Shown here: positions 28,340 through 36,890 of the stretch, one piece after another
How the letters are laid out: the number at the start of each line of letters is the position of its first letter
Position numbering within the stretch: the stretch's first letter is position 1
Source of the DNA: Deinococci bacterium
Lineage (GTDB): Bacteria; Deinococcota; Deinococci; Deinococcales; Trueperaceae
Reading direction: 5' to 3'
Length of the DNA stretch: 64,000 nt
Assembly: GCA_030149325.1 (NCBI GenBank)
Contig: JASBRS010000002.1
Coordinates: forward strand, 1 to 64,000
Notes under the pieces: generated by a model
Databases searched by the model: none
Told to the model about the DNA's origin: nothing
What the model saw: only the letters and a program-made list of their open reading frames with translations
Translations under genes and position numbers: made by a program

Positions 28340-29731
28340 ATGGACTACGACCTGATCGTGATCGGTTCCGGCCCGGGCGGGTACCACGCCGCCCTGCGCG
28401 CCGCTCAGCTCGGCCTCAAGACCGCCTGCGTGGAGAAGGGCGCGGTGGGCGGGGTGTGTTTGAACACCGGCTGCATCCCCACCAAGGCGCTACTGCACGT
28501 CGCCGCCGAGCTGCGCGGCGCCGCGCACGCCTCGGAGTTCGGCGTCAGCTTCGGCGCTCCGAAGCTCGATCTCGAGACCATGAACGGCTGGAAGGACAGC
28601 GTCGTCCAGAAGATGACGGGCGGCGTGAAGATGCTCTTCAAGGGCAACAAGGTCGACCTGCTCGAGGGCGAGGGCCGCTTCGTCGACGCCCACACCCTGC
28701 AGGTCGGCGACAAGAAGGTCACCGCCGAGCGCTTCATCGTGGCGACCGGCTCCCGCCCGATCCAGATCCCGGGCTTCGAGTTCGACGGCGAGCGCATCAT
28801 CGATTCGACGGGCGCGCTGAAGGTCACCAAGGTGCCCAAGCGCTTCATGGCCATCGGCGGTAGCGCCATCGGACTGGAGTTCAGCGACGTCTACAGCGCG
28901 CTGGGCTCGGAGGTCACGGTCGTCGAGATGATGGACCGCATCGTTCCCGTCGGCGACGCCGATGCCTCCAAGGAGCTCCACAAGGCGCTCGAGAAGAAGG
29001 GCATCAGCATCCGGACCGCCACCAAGGCGGTGAGCCAGAAGAAGACCTCCAAGGGCACCGAGGTGGTGCTCGAGGACGCCAAGGGCAAGAAGGAGACCGT
29101 CACCGTCGACACCATCCTGGTGGCGGTGGGGCGCAGCCCCAACGGCAAGGGCCTGGGGCTCGAGGAGATCGGCGTGGAGGTCGACGATCGCGGCTTCGTG
29201 AAGGTCGTCAACGACCACATGCAGACCACGGTCGACCACATCTACGCCATCGGCGACGTGGCCCGTGCACCGCTGCTGGCCCACAAGGCGATGAAGGAGG
29301 GGCTGGCCGCCGCCGAGCACGCCGCCGGCAAGCCCAGCGGCTACGACACCGTGGTGCCCGCCGTCATCTACACCAGCCCCGAGCTCGCCAGCGTCGGCAT
29401 GACCGAGCAGGAGGCCAAGGACGCCGGCTACTCCGTGCGGATCGGCAAGTTCCCGCTGTCGGCGTCGGGTCGCGCGACCACCCTGGGGGTCGACAGCGGC
29501 ATGGTGAAGCTGGTCGGCGACGAGAAGACCGACCTGCTGCTGGGCTTCCACATGGTCGGCCCCGGCGCCGGCGACATCGTATCGGAGGCTGCGCTCGCGA
29601 TCGAGATGGGGGCCACCCTCGAGGACATCGCGCTCACGCAGCACGCCCACCCCACGCTCGCCGAAGCCGTCATGGAGGCCGCCGAACACGCGCACGGCCA
29701 CGCCATCCACATCGCCAACCGGCGCCGCTAG
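28340..29731 (+). CDS. lpdA: Dihydrolipoyl dehydrogenase
   Basis: FAD-dependent E3 component of 2-oxoacid dehydrogenase complexes or the glycine cleavage system. 463 residues. Redox-active C40 and C45 in GGVCLNTGCIPTKA; FAD Rossmann motif GSGPGGYHAA at the N-terminus; NAD-binding region GGSAIGLEF; C-terminal active-site His in HAHPTLAEA. ATG 28340 has GGAGGA at 28330-28335. A TAGACT -10 lies at 28212-28217, leaving a leader of about 115 bases. No E1 or E2 gene is adjacent, so the partner complex is elsewhere. Confidence 0.96.
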   Translation: MDYDLIVIGSGPGGYHAALRAAQLGLKTACVEKGAVGGVCLNTGCIPTKALLHVAAELRGAAHASEFGVSFGAPKLDLETMNGWKDSVVQKMTGGVKMLFKGNKVDLLEGEGRFVDAHTLQVGDKKVTAERFIVATGSRPIQIPGFEFDGERIIDSTGALKVTKVPKRFMAIGGSAIGLEFSDVYSALGSEVTVVEMMDRIVPVGDADASKELHKALEKKGISIRTATKAVSQKKTSKGTEVVLEDAKGKKETVTVDTILVAVGRSPNGKGLGLEEIGVEVDDRGFVKVVNDHMQTTVDHIYAIGDVARAPLLAHKAMKEGLAAAEHAAGKPSGYDTVVPAVIYTSPELASVGMTEQEAKDAGYSVRIGKFPLSASGRATTLGVDSGMVKLVGDEKTDLLLGFHMVGPGAGDIVSEAALAIEMGATLEDIALTQHAHPTLAEAVMEAAEHAHGHAIHIANRRR

Positions 29732-29756
29732 GCGCCGGCCGGGCGGGGCGGGCGCC

Positions 29757-30905
29757 TCAGGTGGTGTAGTCGGCGTTGATGTGGACGTACTCGGGCGTGA
29801 GGTCGCAGCCCCAGGCCTCGCCGGTGCCGTCGCCGGCCGCCAGGTCCAGCTCGATGAGCACCTCGTCGGCCCGCAGCTTCTCGGAGAGGCGGGCGGCGTC
29901 GAAGGCGACCACCTCCCCCTGGTAGACCAGCTCGGCCTGCAGGGCGATGCGCACGTTCGCCAGGTCGGAGACGGCACCCGAGCGTCCCAGCGCGGCCAGG
30001 ATCCGGCCCCAGTTGGGGTCGGCGCCGTGCACCGCCGCCTTGACCAGCAGGCTGCCGGCCACCGTGCGCGCCGCCGCGCGCGCCTCCTCGTCGCTGCGTG
30101 CGCCGGTGGCGCGGACGGTGATCAGGCGGCTGGCGCCCTCGCCGTCCCGCGCGATCTTGCGCGCCAGCTCGGTGGCCACGGCGAGGAGCCCCGACGCGAA
30201 GGCCTGGCGGTCGACCCGCAACTGCCGCGACGACATCAGGACCGCCATGTCGTTGGTCGAGGTGTCGCCGTCCACGGTGAGCTGGTTGAACGTCCGCTTC
30301 ACCACGCCCGGCCACAGCTCGCGCAGCGTCTCCTGGTCGATGTCGGCATCGGTCAGGACGAACGCCAGCATCGTCGCCATCGACGGGTGGATCATGCCGG
30401 AGCCCTTGGCGATGCCCAGGATGCTGCCGCCGCCGGCGAGCGATGCCGACACCTGCTTGGTGCCGGTGTCGGTGGTGAGGATGGCCTCGGCGAAGGCGTC
30501 GGAGTCGGTTCCCAGCGCCGCCGTCAGGGCGGGCGTCGCCTGTCGGATGACGTCGACCTGGAGGGGCTGGCCGATCACCCCGGTGCTGGCCGTCAGCAGG
30601 TCCTGGACGCGCTGCAGGGAGAGCGCCGAGGCCACCACCCCGGCCATGTCCTCGTTGTCCCAGATGCCCCGCTCGCCGGTGGCGCAGTTGGCGTTCCCGC
30701 TGTTGACGACGATGCCGTGGACCGGCAGGCCGCTGGTGAAGCGGGCGCGGTTCCGTGAGACGCACGGCGCCTTGACGATGTTGGTGGTGCTCATCAGCGC
30801 CCACGCCAGCGGTCGGGGCGAGTAGATCAGGCCCAGGTCGGTGCGCCCCGACGGCTTCAAGCCTGCCGTGACGCCGGCGGCCTCGAACCCCAGGGGCACC
30901 TTCAT
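29757..30905 (-). CDS. argJ: Glutamate N-acetyltransferase / amino-acid acetyltransferase
   Basis: Makes N-acetylglutamate by transfer from N-acetylornithine, closing the cyclic arginine pathway. 382 residues. The self-cleavage site is at Ala-Thr178 in KGSGMIHPSMATML, giving alpha and beta chains. ATG 30905 has GGGGGG upstream and overlaps the argC stop as ATGA. Last gene of argF-argC-argJ. Whether it is bifunctional (argA activity) cannot be judged by eye. Confidence 0.96.
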   Translation of the reverse strand: MKVPLGFEAAGVTAGLKPSGRTDLGLIYSPRPLAWALMSTTNIVKAPCVSRNRARFTSGLPVHGIVVNSGNANCATGERGIWDNEDMAGVVASALSLQRVQDLLTASTGVIGQPLQVDVIRQATPALTAALGTDSDAFAEAILTTDTGTKQVSASLAGGGSILGIAKGSGMIHPSMATMLAFVLTDADIDQETLRELWPGVVKRTFNQLTVDGDTSTNDMAVLMSSRQLRVDRQAFASGLLAVATELARKIARDGEGASRLITVRATGARSDEEARAAARTVAGSLLVKAAVHGADPNWGRILAALGRSGAVSDLANVRIALQAELVYQGEVVAFDAARLSEKLRADEVLIELDLAAGDGTGEAWGCDLTPEYVHINADYTT

Positions 30906-31978
30906 GGCCACATCCCCCCTCGCGTGAGGCCCTCGGCCTCGTCGAACCCGTTGGCGACGTTGAAGGCCTGGACGGCCTGGCCCGCGGCGCCCTTGCCGAG
31001 GTTGTCGATGGCGCAGAACGCGACCACGGTGCGGGCACGCGCGTCGTAGCGCACGCTCAGCACGGCACGGTCGCTGCCGGCCGCCGCCTTGGTCTGGGGG
31101 AGGTCGGCCTGGACGACGATCAAGGGATCGCCCGCGTAGTAGTCGCGGAAGGTGTCGAGCAGCGAGGCGTCGGACAGTCCCTCGGCCTCGACCGGCTGGC
31201 TGGTGCAGGTCGCCAGGATGCCCCGCGACATCGGCACCAGGTGCGGGTTGAAGGTCACCGTGTAGGGGCGGAACGGGTCGTGGGTGGTGAGGTCCTTGCC
31301 GCCCGCGCGGGCGCGTCCCACGGTGGCCTCGATCTCGGCGGTGTGACGGTGGCTGCCGGCCACCTTGTAGGGGCGGGCGTTCTCGTTGACCTCGGTGTAG
31401 TGGAGCGCCTGGCTCGGCGCCCGGCCGGCGCCGGAGACCCCGGTGACGATGTCGGCGACGGCGCTGGCGCCGAGCAATCCGGCCGCCGCCAGGGGCGCCA
31501 GCGCCAGCGAGGCGGCGGTGGCGTTGCAACCGGGGCTGGCGATCAGGCGCGCGCCCCGCAGCTCGTTGCGGTGCAGCTCGACCAGCCCGTAGCGGGCCTG
31601 CGGGTAGAGCTCGGGATGCGGATGCTCCAGGCCGTACCAGGTGGCGTACGTCTCGGGCGGCAGCCGGAAGTCGGCGGAGAGATCCACGACCGCGACCCCG
31701 GCGTCCAGCGCCTGCTTCACCAGCGGCGCCGTGGCGCCGTGCGGGGTGGCGCAGAACACCACCTCGCTGTCGGCCAGCACGTCCTCGTTGCTCTGGAACC
31801 GGAGGCCCGGGAAGAGCCCGGCGAACTGCGGCCAGGCGCCCTCGACCCCTTCGCCCTGGTACTGCCGCGAGCCGATGGCGGCGAGCTCCACGCCGCCGTG
31901 CCGCGCCAGTCGCTCGAGCAGCCCGGCGCCGCCGTAGCCGCTCGCACCCAACACCCCGACCCTGAGCGGCCGCGTCAT
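30902..31978 (-). CDS. argC: N-acetyl-gamma-glutamyl-phosphate reductase
   Basis: Third step of arginine biosynthesis, NADPH-dependent reduction of N-acetylglutamyl phosphate. 358 residues. The dinucleotide motif GASGYGGAGL is at residues 10-19 and the catalytic Cys151 is in SPGCNAT; late motif KGAAGQAVQ is typical. ATG 31978 begins one base after the argF stop. Overlaps argJ by four bases. Confidence 0.96.
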   Translation of the reverse strand: MTRPLRVGVLGASGYGGAGLLERLARHGGVELAAIGSRQYQGEGVEGAWPQFAGLFPGLRFQSNEDVLADSEVVFCATPHGATAPLVKQALDAGVAVVDLSADFRLPPETYATWYGLEHPHPELYPQARYGLVELHRNELRGARLIASPGCNATAASLALAPLAAAGLLGASAVADIVTGVSGAGRAPSQALHYTEVNENARPYKVAGSHRHTAEIEATVGRARAGGKDLTTHDPFRPYTVTFNPHLVPMSRGILATCTSQPVEAEGLSDASLLDTFRDYYAGDPLIVVQADLPQTKAAAGSDRAVLSVRYDARARTVVAFCAIDNLGKGAAGQAVQAFNVANGFDEAEGLTRGGMWP

Positions 31979-31979
31979 G

Positions 31980-32930
31980 CTAGTCCTCCGGCAGATCGGC
32001 GAGGAGCTGGACGAGGACGGCCTTGTGGGCGTGGAGGCGGTTCTCGGCCTGGTCGAAGACCACGCTTCGGGGGTGGTAGACGGCGTCCTCGCTGCACTCC
32101 TCCCCGTAGTGGGCGGGCAGGTCGTGCATGAACACGCCGCGCGGAGAGAGGGCGTCGAACCACTCGGGGGTGATGGTGTAGCCGGCGAAGGCGATGCGTC
32201 GCGCCTCGGCTTCCTCCTCCATGCCCATGGAGATCCACACGTCGGTGTAGAGGGCATCGGCGCCCTCGGCCGCCGCGCGGGGGTCGCGCTCGATGGTGAC
32301 CCTACCGCCGCGCTCGCGCGCGCGCTCGAGCACGGCGGCGTCGGGATCGAAGCCCTCGGGGCAGGCGATGGTCAGCTCGACGCCGGCGTGCGTGGCGGCC
32401 TCGATGTGGGAGTTGCAGACGTTGTTGCCGTCGCCGACGAAGGTGAGCTTGAGGCCCCGGAGATCGCCGAAGGTCTCGCGCAGGGTCATGTAGTCGGCCA
32501 GCAACTGGCAGGGGTGGGAGAGATCGGACAGGGCGTTGATGACCGGCACGTCGGCGTGCTCGGCGAGCTCCGTGAGGGTCGCGTGCCCGTACGTCCGCGC
32601 CATGATGCCCTCGACCCAGCGCTCGAGGTTGTGGGCGACGTCGCGGATCGTCTCGCGTACGCCCCAGCCGATGTAGTTCTGGCTCAACAGCACCGAGTGC
32701 CCGCCGAGCTGCGCCATGGCGATGTCGAAGGTCGAGCGGGTGCGCAGCGACTGCTTCTCGAAGATCATGGCGAGGGTCTTGTGCCGGAGCAGATCCGGGC
32801 GCACGCCCGCCTTCCAGCCGCGCTTGAGCTGCAGCCCGCTGTCGAGCAGGCCGTGGAACTCCTCGGAGCTGAGTCCGGCCAGGGAAAGCAGGTCGCGCCC
32901 CTTGAGGCTCGACATCCGCAACACGTCCAT
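31980..32930 (-). CDS. argF: Ornithine carbamoyltransferase
   Basis: Forms citrulline from ornithine and carbamoyl phosphate. About 316 residues. SLRTRSTF is the carbamoyl-phosphate loop, HPCQLLAD the ornithine-transcarbamoylase signature, and MHDLPAHYGEE the late active-site loop with Asp in place of the usual Cys of HCLP. I start at ATG 32930, seven bases after GAGAGGG; GTG 32936 would add two residues. A TAGAGT -10 lies at 33021-33016. First gene of argFCJ; argB, argD and argG are not in the window. Confidence 0.95.
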   Translation of the reverse strand: MDVLRMSSLKGRDLLSLAGLSSEEFHGLLDSGLQLKRGWKAGVRPDLLRHKTLAMIFEKQSLRTRSTFDIAMAQLGGHSVLLSQNYIGWGVRETIRDVAHNLERWVEGIMARTYGHATLTELAEHADVPVINALSDLSHPCQLLADYMTLRETFGDLRGLKLTFVGDGNNVCNSHIEAATHAGVELTIACPEGFDPDAAVLERARERGGRVTIERDPRAAAEGADALYTDVWISMGMEEEAEARRIAFAGYTITPEWFDALSPRGVFMHDLPAHYGEECSEDAVYHPRSVVFDQAENRLHAHKAVLVQLLADLPED

Positions 32931-33059
32931 GCGCACCCCTCTCAGGCTCCGGTGGGCGACGGGTGCCCCTCAGGGCCCCAGGTCGCGACCCCATGGGCCC
33001 GGGCGAATGGCCTCGACTCTACCACGCGATCCGCGTCCCGGTCGGGGCGCAGCGGCCGC

Positions 33060-34202
33060 TCAGCCGGCGCCCAGCAGGCCCAGGTACCAGGTGAGGATGG
33101 GGTGCCCGAGGAACAGGGCGAGGACGCCACCGACGACCAGGGCGGGACCGAACGGGACCACGCGATCGCCGCCGGCCAGGCGTGCCACGATGCCGGCCAC
33201 GGCACCCACCGTCACCGACAGCAGCAGCGCCACCAGGAAGGCCTGCCAGCCCAGCAGCGCACCCAGCACCGCGGCCAGCTTGACGTCGCCGAACCCCATG
33301 GCGACCGGCTCGTCGTCGTCCTCCTCCTCGGCGGCGTCCGGTGCGCCGCGGACGGCGTCGTGGATCCACCAGAAGACGGCGCCCGCCAGGGCCCAGCCAC
33401 CGGCCGCGAGCACGCTGCCGCCGAGGGCGACGTCGATGGGGACGGTGAAGCTGGTGGTGGTCAGCACCAGGGCCACGGCCCACAGGCCGTAGAGCGGGCC
33501 CTCGGGGAGGCGCAGCGTCCTGCGCGTGAGCAGGTTGAGGACGACGCTGGCGGCGCCCACCGCTAGGCCGATCTGCCACCCCCCCAGGGCCCCGCCGAGG
33601 GCGGCGAGGTTGGCCTGGTCGAGGCTCACCGGCCACAGGCGCTCGCGCGTGTCGGCGAAGCGCCGCAGCACCAGCGCGCCCAGGCGGTTGATGAGCAGCA
33701 GCACGCCGGCGCCCACACCGGCCCCCGCCAGCGCTTCCGCGGGCGTCGGCAGCCCGGAGCCGGGCTGGTAGAGCAGGCTCCCGACGAGCGCCAGGGCCAG
33801 CGCCGGCAGGGTCAGGACGTCGGGCAGGATGAAGCGGTCGAGGTCGATGACGGCGGCGATGACGAGCATGGCCAGGACGACCAGCAGCGGGACCAGCGAG
33901 GCGCCGTCGACGACGGGCGACCAGTGCAGGGTCAGGGCCACGAACAGCGCCGCCATGGCGGCCTCGAGCAGCGGGTAACGCCACGAGATGGCGGCGCCGC
34001 AGGCGCGGCAGCGCCCGCGAAGCGCCACGAACGACACGATGGGGACGAGCTCGAGAGGGCCGAGCTGGTGCTGGCAGGCGGGGCAGTGGCTACGCGGGAA
34101 GACGATCGACTCGCCGCGTGGCAGGCGGTGGACGACGACGTTGCCGAAGCTGCCTACGAGCGCGCCCAGCACACCGACGAGAACGACGAAGGCGAGCGTC
34201 AC
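33060..34202 (-). CDS. pilD: Type IV prepilin peptidase, with internal duplication
   Basis: Membrane aspartyl protease that cuts and methylates type IV prepilins and pseudopilins. 380 residues, about 100-120 longer than usual. N-terminal GSFGNVVVHRLP and two zinc-type Cys pairs (CPAC, CRAC) are present. The first catalytic Asp region is DLDRFILPD near residue 120; GFGDVK is at residues 303-308. The extra segment repeats the catalytic half in degenerate form. GTG 34202 start. Divergent from the Skp-like gene. Confidence 0.92.
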   Translation of the reverse strand: MTLAFVVLVGVLGALVGSFGNVVVHRLPRGESIVFPRSHCPACQHQLGPLELVPIVSFVALRGRCRACGAAISWRYPLLEAAMAALFVALTLHWSPVVDGASLVPLLVVLAMLVIAAVIDLDRFILPDVLTLPALALALVGSLLYQPGSGLPTPAEALAGAGVGAGVLLLINRLGALVLRRFADTRERLWPVSLDQANLAALGGALGGWQIGLAVGAASVVLNLLTRRTLRLPEGPLYGLWAVALVLTTTSFTVPIDVALGGSVLAAGGWALAGAVFWWIHDAVRGAPDAAEEEDDDEPVAMGFGDVKLAAVLGALLGWQAFLVALLLSVTVGAVAGIVARLAGGDRVVPFGPALVVGGVLALFLGHPILTWYLGLLGAG

Positions 34203-34315
34203 GAGGCCGCGCCGCGCTTGCCTGGCGAACGTGGGAGAGAGCGTATAAAGCTTGACACAGACGTAACCTCCGCCGACCTAGCTTCTCATCATGCAGGTGG
34301 TACACTACCCCCGCT

Positions 34316-34855
34316 ATGAAGAGACTCACCCTCGTCGGACTGACCGTTCTCCTGCTCGTCGCCGTGGTGGCGGCCAGCCCGGACGTGCAGAGCCAACCCG
34401 CCCATGTCGCCTTCGTCGACTCCCAGGCCGCCATCAACGCCCACCCTGCGGGCAAGACGGCCGAAACCCTCAAGCAGCAGGCCCAGACCGAGATCACCGG
34501 TATCCGGGACAAGATCAACGCCCTGGCCCAGAAGCAGCAGCAGGGCCAGCAGCTCACGGCCGCCGAGCAGGAGCGTTACCAGACCCTGGTGACCACCCTC
34601 AACGCGGTGCAGTCGCGCTACCAGAGCGACATCCAGAAGGCCGCGCAGCCCGCCGTGGAGGCCGTGAACAAGGCCATCAAGGAGGTCGCCGCGCGCGACG
34701 GCTTCACCATCGTGCTGGACAGCCGCGCCGCGGGGCAGAGCGGCAGCGGCCTGGTGGTCTACGCCGACCAGAACCTCGACATCACGCCGCAGGTGATCGA
34801 TCAGATGAAGGCCGACGGAGCCATCCCGGCCTCGGGCTCGAGCTCCGGCAACTAG
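34316..34855 (+). CDS. Skp/OmpH-family periplasmic chaperone-like protein
   Basis: 179 residues. Residues 1-27 are a signal peptide; a beta strand (AHVAFVDSQAAINAHPAGK) is followed by a long coiled-coil hairpin (residues about 50-115) and a C-terminal strand (GFTIVLDSR), the Skp/OmpH layout. Skp holds outer-membrane proteins in the periplasm, consistent with a diderm envelope. A TACACT -10 lies at 34301-34306, ten bases before ATG 34316. Convergent with trmD. No bamA neighbour. Confidence 0.88.
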   Translation: MKRLTLVGLTVLLLVAVVAASPDVQSQPAHVAFVDSQAAINAHPAGKTAETLKQQAQTEITGIRDKINALAQKQQQGQQLTAAEQERYQTLVTTLNAVQSRYQSDIQKAAQPAVEAVNKAIKEVAARDGFTIVLDSRAAGQSGSGLVVYADQNLDITPQVIDQMKADGAIPASGSSSGN

Positions 34856-34894
34856 ATCCCGCCAGCTCGGCGGTGGGCGCCGGCCTCGCGTGAC

Positions 34895-35662
34895 CTAACG
34901 GTCGTCCGCGGGGCTGGCGTCTTCGTCCCCGTCGTCGTCGGCGCGCAGCTCGTCGAGCAGGGCACGGTCGCGGTCGTCGAGCTCGGCGCGCGCCAGCAGG
35001 TCGGGGTGGCGCTGCAGCGTCCGGCGCAGCGCCTCCCGCCGACGCCAGCGCTCGACGTGGCCGTGATGCCCCGAGCGCAACACCTCGGGGACCTCCGCGC
35101 CCTCGAAGGTCGGGGGCCGCGTGTACTCGGGGTAGTCGAGCAGGCCGGTGGTGAAGGAGTCCTGGCGGTGGCTGTCCTCGTCGCCGAGGGCACCCGGCAG
35201 CAGCCGTGCCACCGCTTCCAGGACGGTGAGGGCGGGGAGCTCGCCGCCCATCAGCACGAAGTCGCCGATCGACACCTCGCGCGTCACCAAGGCCTCGGCG
35301 CGGGCATCGAAGCCCTCGTAGCGACCGCTCAGCAGCACCAGGTGATCGAGCCCGGCGAAGTGTTCGACCATGCGCTGGTCGAGGGGCTGCCCGGCGGGGG
35401 AGAGCAGGACCGTCTCGTCGGGCGGCGGGTCATCGGCCACCGCTTCGCGCAGCGCGGCCGCCGCCACGTCGACGCGGATCACCATGCCGGCGCCCCCACC
35501 GTAGGGGGCATCGTCGACGCGGCCGGTGCGGTTGCCGGCGAAACGCCTCAGGTCGCGGACCTCCACCTGCAGCAGGCCGCGGTCGATGGCGCGCCCCAGC
35601 AGCGCCTCGTCGAGGTAGGGGAGGACGAGCTGCGGGAACAGCGTGTAGATGGTGATCCTCAT
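34895..35662 (-). CDS. trmD: tRNA (guanine-N1)-methyltransferase
   Basis: Methylates G37 of tRNAs reading CNN codons, preventing frameshifts. 255 residues with knotted SPOUT motifs YGGGAGMV and SIGDFVLMGGELPAL. ATG 35662 overlaps the rimM stop (ATGA). Last gene of ffh-rpsP-KH-rimM-trmD. The usual rplS is not downstream; instead a convergent Skp-like gene follows. C-terminal 15 residues are acidic. Confidence 0.97.
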   Translation of the reverse strand: MRITIYTLFPQLVLPYLDEALLGRAIDRGLLQVEVRDLRRFAGNRTGRVDDAPYGGGAGMVIRVDVAAAALREAVADDPPPDETVLLSPAGQPLDQRMVEHFAGLDHLVLLSGRYEGFDARAEALVTREVSIGDFVLMGGELPALTVLEAVARLLPGALGDEDSHRQDSFTTGLLDYPEYTRPPTFEGAEVPEVLRSGHHGHVERWRRREALRRTLQRHPDLLARAELDDRDRALLDELRADDDGDEDASPADDR

Positions 35663-36183
35663 GCCGGCTCGAGCAACCCCTCCGGCGCGTCGATCAACTC
35701 GACGCGCTCGGGCGCGAGGCGCACGTAGGGCGCCGCCAGCGGCACCAGGGCCTCGCCGCGAGCGGTGGCCACGACCAGGACCGGGTTGACGGCCGCGAAG
35801 CGCACCTCACGGACGTGCCCCACGGTCGTCCCCGCCACCGCTACCGGCAGGCCCACCAGCGCCTGCACGTCGGTGGCGTCCGCCTCGGCGTCGTCGGGGC
35901 GGGCGGGGACGAACAGCTCGCGACCGGTGAGGGCGGTGGCGGCGTCGCGGTCGCGCACGCCCTCGAGGTACACCACCAGCTCCGAGCCGTGGCTGCGCAC
36001 GCGGCGCAGGTCGGCCGAGCCGAAGCCCGGCACGAAGACGCGCTCGACGCGGTCGAGCGCGGCGGACCCCCGCGGGTCCGTGACGACGAGGCGCACGCCG
36101 CCTTCGAGCTGGAACGCCCGCCCCAGGCGACCGAGGCTCCGGTAGCCGGGCGGGGGGGTGGTGGCAGTAGGGTCTCCGGGCAC
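35659..36183 (-). CDS. rimM: Ribosome maturation factor RimM
   Basis: Assembles the 30S head around S19. 174 residues: N-terminal beta-barrel domain (GRLGRAFQLEGGVRL), then a PRC barrel (VGLPVAVAGTTVGHVREV). I start at GTG 36183, preceded by GAGAGGG; the open frame continues upstream but has no coding character there. Coupled to trmD by an ATGA overlap. Confidence 0.92.
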   Translation of the reverse strand: MPGDPTATTPPPGYRSLGRLGRAFQLEGGVRLVVTDPRGSAALDRVERVFVPGFGSADLRRVRSHGSELVVYLEGVRDRDAATALTGRELFVPARPDDAEADATDVQALVGLPVAVAGTTVGHVREVRFAAVNPVLVVATARGEALVPLAAPYVRLAPERVELIDAPEGLLEPA

Positions 36184-36236
36184 GCGCCCTCTCCCGGGCC
36201 ACGGCGGTGGCCCGCGCCGGCTCTGGGCCCCGCGCC

Positions 36237-36467
36237 CTAGTCGATCAGCTGGACCTCGACGCGCTGCCGGCCGTCGGCGGCGGCGCGCGCCAGCGTGCGG
36301 ATGGCGTTGATGATCCGTCCGCCGCGCCCGATCACGCGACCGGCATCGTCGGGGGCGCAGCGGATCTCGATCCGGAGCCCCTTGTCGCCCCGCTGCGCGG
36401 TGATGCCCAGGTTCTCCGGGTCGGCGACGAGGTTCTGGACGATGAAGGTGACGAGCTCGAGCGGCAT
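36237..36467 (-). CDS. khpA: KH-domain RNA-binding protein (YlqC/KhpA type)
   Basis: 76-residue single KH domain with the RNA-binding loop VIGRGGRI (GxxG). Homologues sit between rpsP and rimM in many bacteria and bind structured RNAs with KhpB. ATG 36467 is 12 bases after the rpsP stop. Part of the translation operon. Confidence 0.94.
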   Translation of the reverse strand: MPLELVTFIVQNLVADPENLGITAQRGDKGLRIEIRCAPDDAGRVIGRGGRIINAIRTLARAAADGRQRVEVQLID

Positions 36468-36478
36468 GACGGGCCTCG

Positions 36479-36781
36479 CTAGGCCTTGGCCTCCGCGCGC
36501 CGGACGTAGGACGCACGCTTCTTGGCGTGAACGCCCGGGACCTCGATGCCCGCCTTCTCCAGGAGGCGCACCACGGTGTCCGTGGGCTGGGCGCCCTGCT
36601 CGAGCCAGTAGGCGGCACGCTCGGCCTCGACCCGCAGCGAGGCGTCGGTGGTCTCGCGGGGGTCGTAGTAGCCGATCTGTTCGATGTAGTCGGCGCTGCG
36701 CTTCTTGCGCGCGTCCACCACGACCATCCGGTAGTGGGGGTTGCGCTTGGAGCCCATGCGCGTCAGGCGGATCTTGACCAT
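36479..36781 (-). CDS. rpsP: 30S ribosomal protein S16
   Basis: 100-residue ribosomal protein. N-terminal [18 protein letters not shown] is diagnostic. ATG 36781 has GGAGGA upstream; an upstream extension of nine residues is not supported. It follows ffh after a gap of 109 bases with its own -10 (TACACT, 36838-36833). Confidence 0.98.
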   Translation of the reverse strand: MVKIRLTRMGSKRNPHYRMVVVDARKKRSADYIEQIGYYDPRETTDASLRVEAERAAYWLEQGAQPTDTVVRLLEKAGIEVPGVHAKKRASYVRRAEAKA

Positions 36782-36810
36782 GCTTCCTCCGTCGGTCGGG
36801 CAGGGCACTC

Positions 36811-36838
36811 ACCACTGCCGTCGCAGTGGTCCAGTGTA
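36811..36838 (-). promoter_or_regulatory. rpsP -10 element with adjoining dyad
   Basis: TACACT at 36838-36833 on the minus strand is followed at once by a perfect 8-base dyad, ACCACTGC at 36811-36818 and its complement at 36823-36830. The predicted +1 falls inside the dyad, so it may act as a DNA operator or as a shortened 5' hairpin. Confidence 0.5.
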
Positions 36839-36890
36839 CACGGTTCCCTGCGCGCGACGCAAAGCGCGGGCGCCCCGGCGGTGCGCCCGT

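Noticed and set aside
32931-32994. Arginine leader peptide before argF
   Set aside because: An Arg-rich frame starts in the leader but has no stop before the gene and no terminator hairpin; Arg is common in shadow frames of GC-rich DNA.
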